Shown here: piece after piece, positions 56,401-60,000 of the stretch | How the letters are laid out: every line of letters begins with the position of its first letter | Numbering within the stretch: position 1 is the stretch's first letter | From: Owenia fusiformis | Lineage: Eukaryota; Annelida; Polychaeta; Sabellida; Oweniidae | Direction: 5' to 3' | DNA length: 60,000 bases | NCBI GenBank assembly: GCA_903813345.2 | Contig: CAIIXF020000008.1 | Location: forward strand, 10,011,278-10,071,277 | Position numbers and translations under genes: made by a program | Notes under the pieces: generated by a model | The model's database searches: none | The model's input: only the letters and a program-made list of their open reading frames with translations | Told to the model about the DNA's origin: nothing

Positions 56401-57903
56401 CCAAGTCATCTATCTTAGATTATTCAAGAAGAAATATGTTATACTTGTATATTGTATATATTATAGATCTATATTATAAAACATACAAATACTAATTTTA
56501 GTGAATCAAAATGTTTACAAAATGCACAAATTGTGTACAGTAGTCTTTTTAGATTTGGTAGTATCTGTTGCTAGGCTTAATTAACCAACTGTATAATCTT
56601 TTATCTTCTATGATCCTAGTCAACTTGTTTTCAATGTCTGCATGGGCACATTTCAATACTAAAAACATTTTGTGTGTATAGGTGGACAATACCCACCACC
56701 TCAGGGTCAACCTGGTTATCAACAACAACAATATCCACAGCACCAACAACAACAGTATCCACAACAACCCTATCCACAACAGCAACAACAACAAAGAGCC
56801 GCCTACCCCCAACAGAGAGGAGGGAACCAAGGGGGAGGGGGTCACACCACTGTAGTTGTCCAGGATAGAGGAAGAGACAATGGAGATGCCCTTCTAACAG
56901 GTATAGTATTATTAGAAAATAGAAATAATCAATGTATGTTTCAGATTACATTACAGCAAAACAATGACTAAATAAAGTATACCTTACCCAAATAAGTACA
57001 GATTTCATTGTTGACCTGGAGCTGCCCTTCCCCTAAAATGGGCTTTTTCTATTGGTGTCCTGGCCATAATTCATAGCATTGTTTATATGATAAAAATTAT
57101 AGATTCGAAGTGAGCCATATGTCCGAAATATAATGTACATGTACAAGTCATTTTTACCCGAAATCTTATTGATTGTTAGTTTAGGTTCAAAGGTCATAAT
57201 ATTCTGTATAATTTCAGGTATGCTGATAGGTGGTGCCCTAGGTTATGGTATGGGCGGATACCATCACGGTGGCTGGGGTTGGGGAGGAGGCTATGGCTGG
57301 GGAGGTCCAGGTCACTGTCACATGGGGTATCATGGGGGAGATACCCACATCACAAATCACTATGAATCCAATGTCACCAATGTTACTGAGAATAATACTA
57401 CTGAGAACAATACCGAAAATAACACATATAACCAAGATGGTACTGGCGATGCAGGAGCTGGTGATGCAGGAGCTGGTGAAGCAGGTGTAGGTGATTCAGG
57501 AGTGGCAGATCAAGCCCCTGCTGCAGACCAAGGTTATGGTGACCAAGGACAAGCTGACCAGGGTTATGGTGACCAAGGTCAAGCTGACCAGGGTTATGGG
57601 GACCAGGGCTATGGAAATGATTATGGACAAGGTCAAGGCTATGGTGACCAAGGCTATGGTCAAGGTCAAGGCTATGATCAAGGTCAAGGCTATGATCAGG
57701 GTCAATATGGGGATCAACAAGGATATGATCAGCAAGGCTATGATCAAGGAGGTTATGATCAAGGAGGTTATGATCAAGGAGGCTATGACCAAGGAGGTTA
57801 TGATGATGGTGGAGGTTTTGATGATGGTGGAGGTTTTGATGATGGAGGGTTTGATGATGGAGGGGGATTTGATGGTGGTGATTTTGATGGAGGAGACTTT
57901 TAA
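44415..57903 (+). CDS. PH-domain protein with Pro/Gln-rich, Gly-rich and Asp/Gly-rich tail
   Basis: Eight coding exons join in phase: 44415-44448, 52518-52562, 52926-53041, 53368-53531, 53949-53976, 56136-56274, 56682-56900 and 57218-57903; 476 residues, TAA stop. Residues 17-129 read as a pleckstrin-homology domain: VKSGYLRRF, then [10 protein letters not shown], and an end helix with the hallmark Trp (EWMNAIV, Trp122). PH domains bind phosphoinositides or proteins at membranes. Then come a Pro/Gln segment (130-248), a Gly/His/Trp stretch after [12 protein letters not shown] (about 245-290), an Asn/Thr run ([14 protein letters not shown]), [16 protein letters not shown] repeats and a [11 protein letters not shown] end. 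The tail is prion-like in composition. Exon 1 is short and rests on an ATG, an AGTGAGT donor and matching phase; exons 2-8 are firmer. The family is not recognised and function is unknown. It is head-to-head with GANAB. Two AATAAA signals follow the stop. Confidence 0.82.
44620..45890. repeat. 91-bp satellite array
   Basis: About fourteen units: CATGTGCAGCATGTGGACCA, AGTTAGCAAGTGACATG, TACCATGTTGCATGTTCAAA, TAGCATCTTGCCAAG and TTTAAACTATACATCTCG. Consecutive units at 44851 and 44942 are 91 bp apart. Later units swap AGCAAG for GCCAAG. Long minus-strand open frames across it are satellite translations. Confidence 0.95.
45895..47570. other. Middle part of intron 1, no supported exon
   Basis: AT-rich. 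46895-46995 resembles 3425-3530 (AAAATTGGTTCA ... GGTTCAGAGAAAAATG), so a dispersed repeat is present. No splice-consistent ORF is visible. Confidence 0.4.
47590..49440. repeat. Higher-order satellite, 49-bp unit, with CCCTAA tracts
   Basis: Units of about 49 bp read CCAGACCCTAATGATACAGG, GTCCACTTGGCAGGAGC, then GGCGATCGTGTA. They alternate with a spacer containing AACCCTATTAAACCAGATGG, GGTTTTAAATGATTACCTAA and CACTGAGGACACAGGAC. Blocks of about 569 bp are duplicated (48334-48537 recurs at 48903-49106). Some units are inverted (GTCTGGCACATGAACACC). Short telomere-like CTTAACCCTAACCCTAAC tracts occur near 47600 and 47805. Confidence 0.95.
49690..50306. repeat. Degenerate satellite-like right block
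   Basis: Loose repeats of CAAGATGGCAAGT, AACATGCACA, AACATGGCA and ACTTGGCA, partly complementary to the 91-bp satellite (TAGCATCTTGCCAAG). It ends in the GACCCGGTGGCC inverted end. Confidence 0.6.
50310..52517. other. Rest of PH-gene intron 1
   Basis: No exon is supported. It contains a set of four TGATTGGTT motifs (51611, 51682, 51798, 51889) and a mariner-like end at 52352. Confidence 0.45.
52352..52374 (+). mobile_element. Mariner-like transposon end (solo)
   Basis: TACGAGGGGTGATCCAAAAG resembles the ACGAGGG...ATCAAAAAG-type inverted ends of mariner elements, including the leading TA. No matching end was found nearby, so it is at most a remnant. Confidence 0.35.
53110..53230. repeat. 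Fragment of the G-run dispersed repeat in PH intron 3
   Basis: GGGATTTGCCAAGGGGGGTTT, CCAGGGGGGTTCACTTTTGA and GGTGAAAAGCTGCACGCATG resemble the block at 8400-8530 (TTTTGCCAAGAGGGGGG ... GGTGAAAAACTGCATGATTT). Confidence 0.55.
54871..56103. mobile_element. Pogo/Tc1-like non-autonomous element in PH intron 5
   Basis: CAGTAAAACCT at 54871 and its complement AGGTTTTACTG ending 56103 are exact 11-bp inverted ends, followed on the right by TA. CAGTNNAACCT ends with TA target sites are typical of pogo-like elements. Subterminal copies of AAGGAACGCCTGT/GAGAACACCTGTC and ACAAGGAAC recur within. No transposase is recognisable. The right end lies 32 bp before PH exon 6. Confidence 0.65.
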
Positions 57904-58115
57904 GCTTTCGGGAAAATCAATTTTTTCAATGACCAATTTAGTACTGAATCTTTCTCAATGAATTGGATTAATGATGGATAAATTATTACTCAATGTTATT
58001 TACCAATAAATGAATGGCTTTGAATGATATTTATCAAACTAGATTTTAGATTGGATGTTGGAACCCATTGTCTTATGTACTTTATTGAATTATTATACCT
58101 TGTTGCAATAAATTT
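57904..58115 (+). other. Putative 3' UTR of the PH-domain gene
   Basis: After the TAA, AATAAA signals occur at about 58005 and 58108. They would give a short 3' UTR of about 120-230 nt. Confidence 0.5.
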
Positions 58116-59126
58116 TACAGTGAATGTCTTATAGTGTATTTTTCATGTAGGACCCTGTAAAGTTATGATTCTTCAGCAAAATGATATCCAATCAACAATA
58201 CAATTCTTTTGGACATGTGCATATTTTTATTAGTTCATCACTGCAACCTAATATTGAGAAAGCTATGTCATGTTGATAGATCATCCCTCTTAAATATTAT
58301 GATATTACTGTGGGGCTCAACAAAAAATGCAAGACCCTATAGGCCACCTTAAAAAGGCATACTCCTCTCAACCCAATTGTTATCTTTATAAATACATATT
58401 TGATAAATACTTTGTAAAAATTAAAAAAATTTGGGTATGATCAAAATTGTTGTTTTATGCAGATTAAGAGTTGATGATATCACTTCCTGTTATCTTTTAG
58501 GATGGCAGCCCAGTTGAAATGAAAATACATTTTTAAATGAGACAGCAATGAACAATTAGAAACATGCCTTTAAGGTGATTTGATATTTTTTAGTTTGCAC
58601 AAGAAGTTTTAATTCTTGTAATATATTTGTCTGAATTATATTGGAAGCTCAGATCTGAGGTGTGTGAAGTATGATATTCAACAGACCTTATTAAATGTAA
58701 CAATGTGACCATATTCTCTGAAAAAATAATGTTTAGTGCACAGTATGCATGTTCATGGACCAATCACCATGGTACAGGGTGTACATATATGTTCTGTATA
58801 TTAAATTACTTGTAAAATACTTGTATTAGACTGTGATATATTGAATCTGATATGATATACAGTGTATGTTTGGCATGAGAGAGCTAATGAAAGTCACTCA
58901 CTGAAATCCAATTTTAAATCCTGTATGCCATATTGATATTATTGTATTATTACATTGTAGATTTTGAAGTAACCTAACCTTTCATGCTCAATTTAGAATA
59001 TGATTTTTGTTCATTTTATTTTCAAAGAACATTTTCTCTCAACTTACTGGGATTCATCAAGGGCTTTCAACAAGAACTAACTAACTAATGGATTCATTGA
59101 TTATTGTTTTGTCAAAGAAAAGTGTC
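58116..59126. other. Intergenic, nothing recognised
   Basis: AT-rich sequence downstream of the PH gene; no supported ORF, RNA gene or repeat. Confidence 0.4.
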
Positions 59127-59548
59127 TTAAGGCCAGGGTGCATGTTGGGAAATTTTTTGCATTCCCCAATTGAGTCACATGTTATTTTTCCAACAAGAAT
59201 AACTCCTTCCCCAAATTGTCTACATCTTGCAGGTTTTCACAAAGAGTGCACGTATGTGCCTAGAAAAGCCTTATGAGAAGATTTGTTATGTAAAATGTAT
59301 AAAAAATGAGAAAATTCAGTGAAAAAAATTTCTGAAAATTTTCTAAATTTTTTCACTGAATTTTCTTGTTTTTTATACACTTTATCAAAACATTCTTCTC
59401 ACAAATCTTTTCTAGGCACACAAGTGCACTCTTTGTGCAAAACTGGAAGATATAGACAATGTGGGGAAGGAGTGATTCTTGTTTGAAAAATAACATGTGA
59501 CTCAATTGAGGACTGCAGAAAATTTCCCATCATGCACCCTGACCTTAA
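59127..59548. mobile_element. Foldback MITE flanked by TTAA
   Basis: The element reads inward as TTAAGGCCAGGGTGCATG from 59127 and ends CATGCACCCTGACCTTAA at 59548. The arms are complementary for about 200 bp each, nearly to the centre (AATTTTCTGA region at about 59335). TTAA at both ends fits a piggyBac-style target duplication. The ORF at 59088-59276 is mostly one arm of this element and is not a gene. Confidence 0.85.
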
Positions 59549-59904
59549 TACCGTTTTGTTTATTCATTTTATATTTGTTAGTAATTGTATATTTTAAATT
59601 TATGTAATTATTACATGTATGATTTGAAACTATTTTAAAAATAAATAATCAACAGAAACCCAATATTGTTAATTTCTTTTCAATATTTCACATTGTTTTA
59701 ACTTTACACAGTCACCTGGTTACAAATAACTTATATACATATACATACTAATCCTCTTGATAATGAAGTCCCATTGCACAATGTAACCAATGAAATGAAT
59801 TGATTTTAGTTGAATCAATATTTAGAATTACGCTTGAGCATCAAAGAGGAATTTTGATGGACATGGACAGGCTGACAGGCATAGGACCGGGAACTGTAAA
59901 AAAA

Positions 59905-60000
59905 GATTGAGTCGAATACACCAATTAAGAGATCTCCTTACTTGGTGTAATAATGGACTTCAAATGGCGATTAGAAGTCCATGGTGTATTTGACTCGATC
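59905..60000. repeat. Inverted repeat reaching the window edge
   Basis: GATTGAGTCGAATACACCA (59905-59923) pairs with TGGTGTATTTGACTCGATC (59982-60000) with two mismatches. An inner pair, TGGACTTC/GAAGTCCA, lies at 59954-59961 and 59974-59981. The element may extend beyond the window. Confidence 0.7.

Noticed and set aside
57496-57936. Minus-strand 146-codon open frame of Ile/Thr/Ser/Leu repeats
   Set aside because: It is the antisense of the GYDQGG and DDGGGF repeats in the last exon of the PH-domain gene. Repetitive sense codons keep the opposite frame open.
57491-57961. Plus-strand 156-codon Met/Lys/Val-rich open frame
   Set aside because: Frame-shifted reading of the same repeats. The true frame continues the spliced PH-gene frame and ends at the TAA at 57901-57903.
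59088-59276. 62-codon plus-strand open frame
   Set aside because: Most of it is the left arm of the TTAA-flanked foldback; the right arm repeats it in reverse.

Overview
The window is animal nuclear DNA. It is AT-rich, its genes have many short exons with GT/AG introns, and it is dense in transposon debris, foldback elements and tandem arrays. Three protein-coding genes can be reconstructed exon by exon. The proteins and the repeat style suggest a marine invertebrate, perhaps a lophotrochozoan such as a mollusc, but nothing in the sequence fixes the species. I see no bacterial operon, CRISPR array, rRNA, tRNA or intact transposase.

Layout. Bases 1-9200 hold no convincing gene: an ATGATGAGAGCAGCAG-type minisatellite (about 1190-2540), two long inverted-repeat elements (3618-4155 and 5083-6186), a small TIR transposon with a 5-bp target duplication (8566-8849) and a duplicated block (8857-9185). 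A plus-strand IkB (cactus-type NF-kB inhibitor) gene occupies 9644-12937 in four coding exons. It has a phosphodegron, six ankyrin repeats and an acidic tail. A palindromic kappaB site lies about 350 bp upstream of its ATG and another in its third coding intron. Bases 14.4-25.6 kb are intergenic, with a 25-bp minisatellite and several hairpin-forming elements.

The minus-strand gene from 40829 down to 25631 is the catalytic alpha subunit of ER glucosidase II (GANAB). It has 21 coding exons that join in phase to 946 residues, with the GH31 nucleophile and acid/base motifs intact. Its introns hold most of the copies of a short dispersed element with a terminal GTCACCAC/GTGGTGAC hairpin. One copy has been expanded by a tandem array, and another is interrupted by a 792-bp hAT-like element with an exact 8-bp target duplication.

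The third gene is on the plus strand, proposed at 44415-57903 in eight coding exons. It encodes an N-terminal PH domain followed by Pro/Gln-rich, Gly-rich and Asp/Gly-rich low-complexity segments (476 residues). It is head-to-head with GANAB, so the 3.6 kb between the two start codons should hold both promoters. Its 8-kb first intron is largely a composite of a 91-bp satellite, a 49-bp higher-order satellite with CCCTAA tracts, and a degenerate right part, bounded by short inverted ends. Past this gene lie a TTAA-flanked foldback (59127-59548) and an inverted repeat running to the window edge.

The genes do not form a pathway: one controls NF-kB signalling, one trims N-glycans in the ER, and one has no known function. 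No new multi-gene system is visible. The most interesting signals are the kappaB sites around the IkB gene, the hairpin element family with its nested insertion, the composite satellite element and the unusual PH/low-complexity protein.
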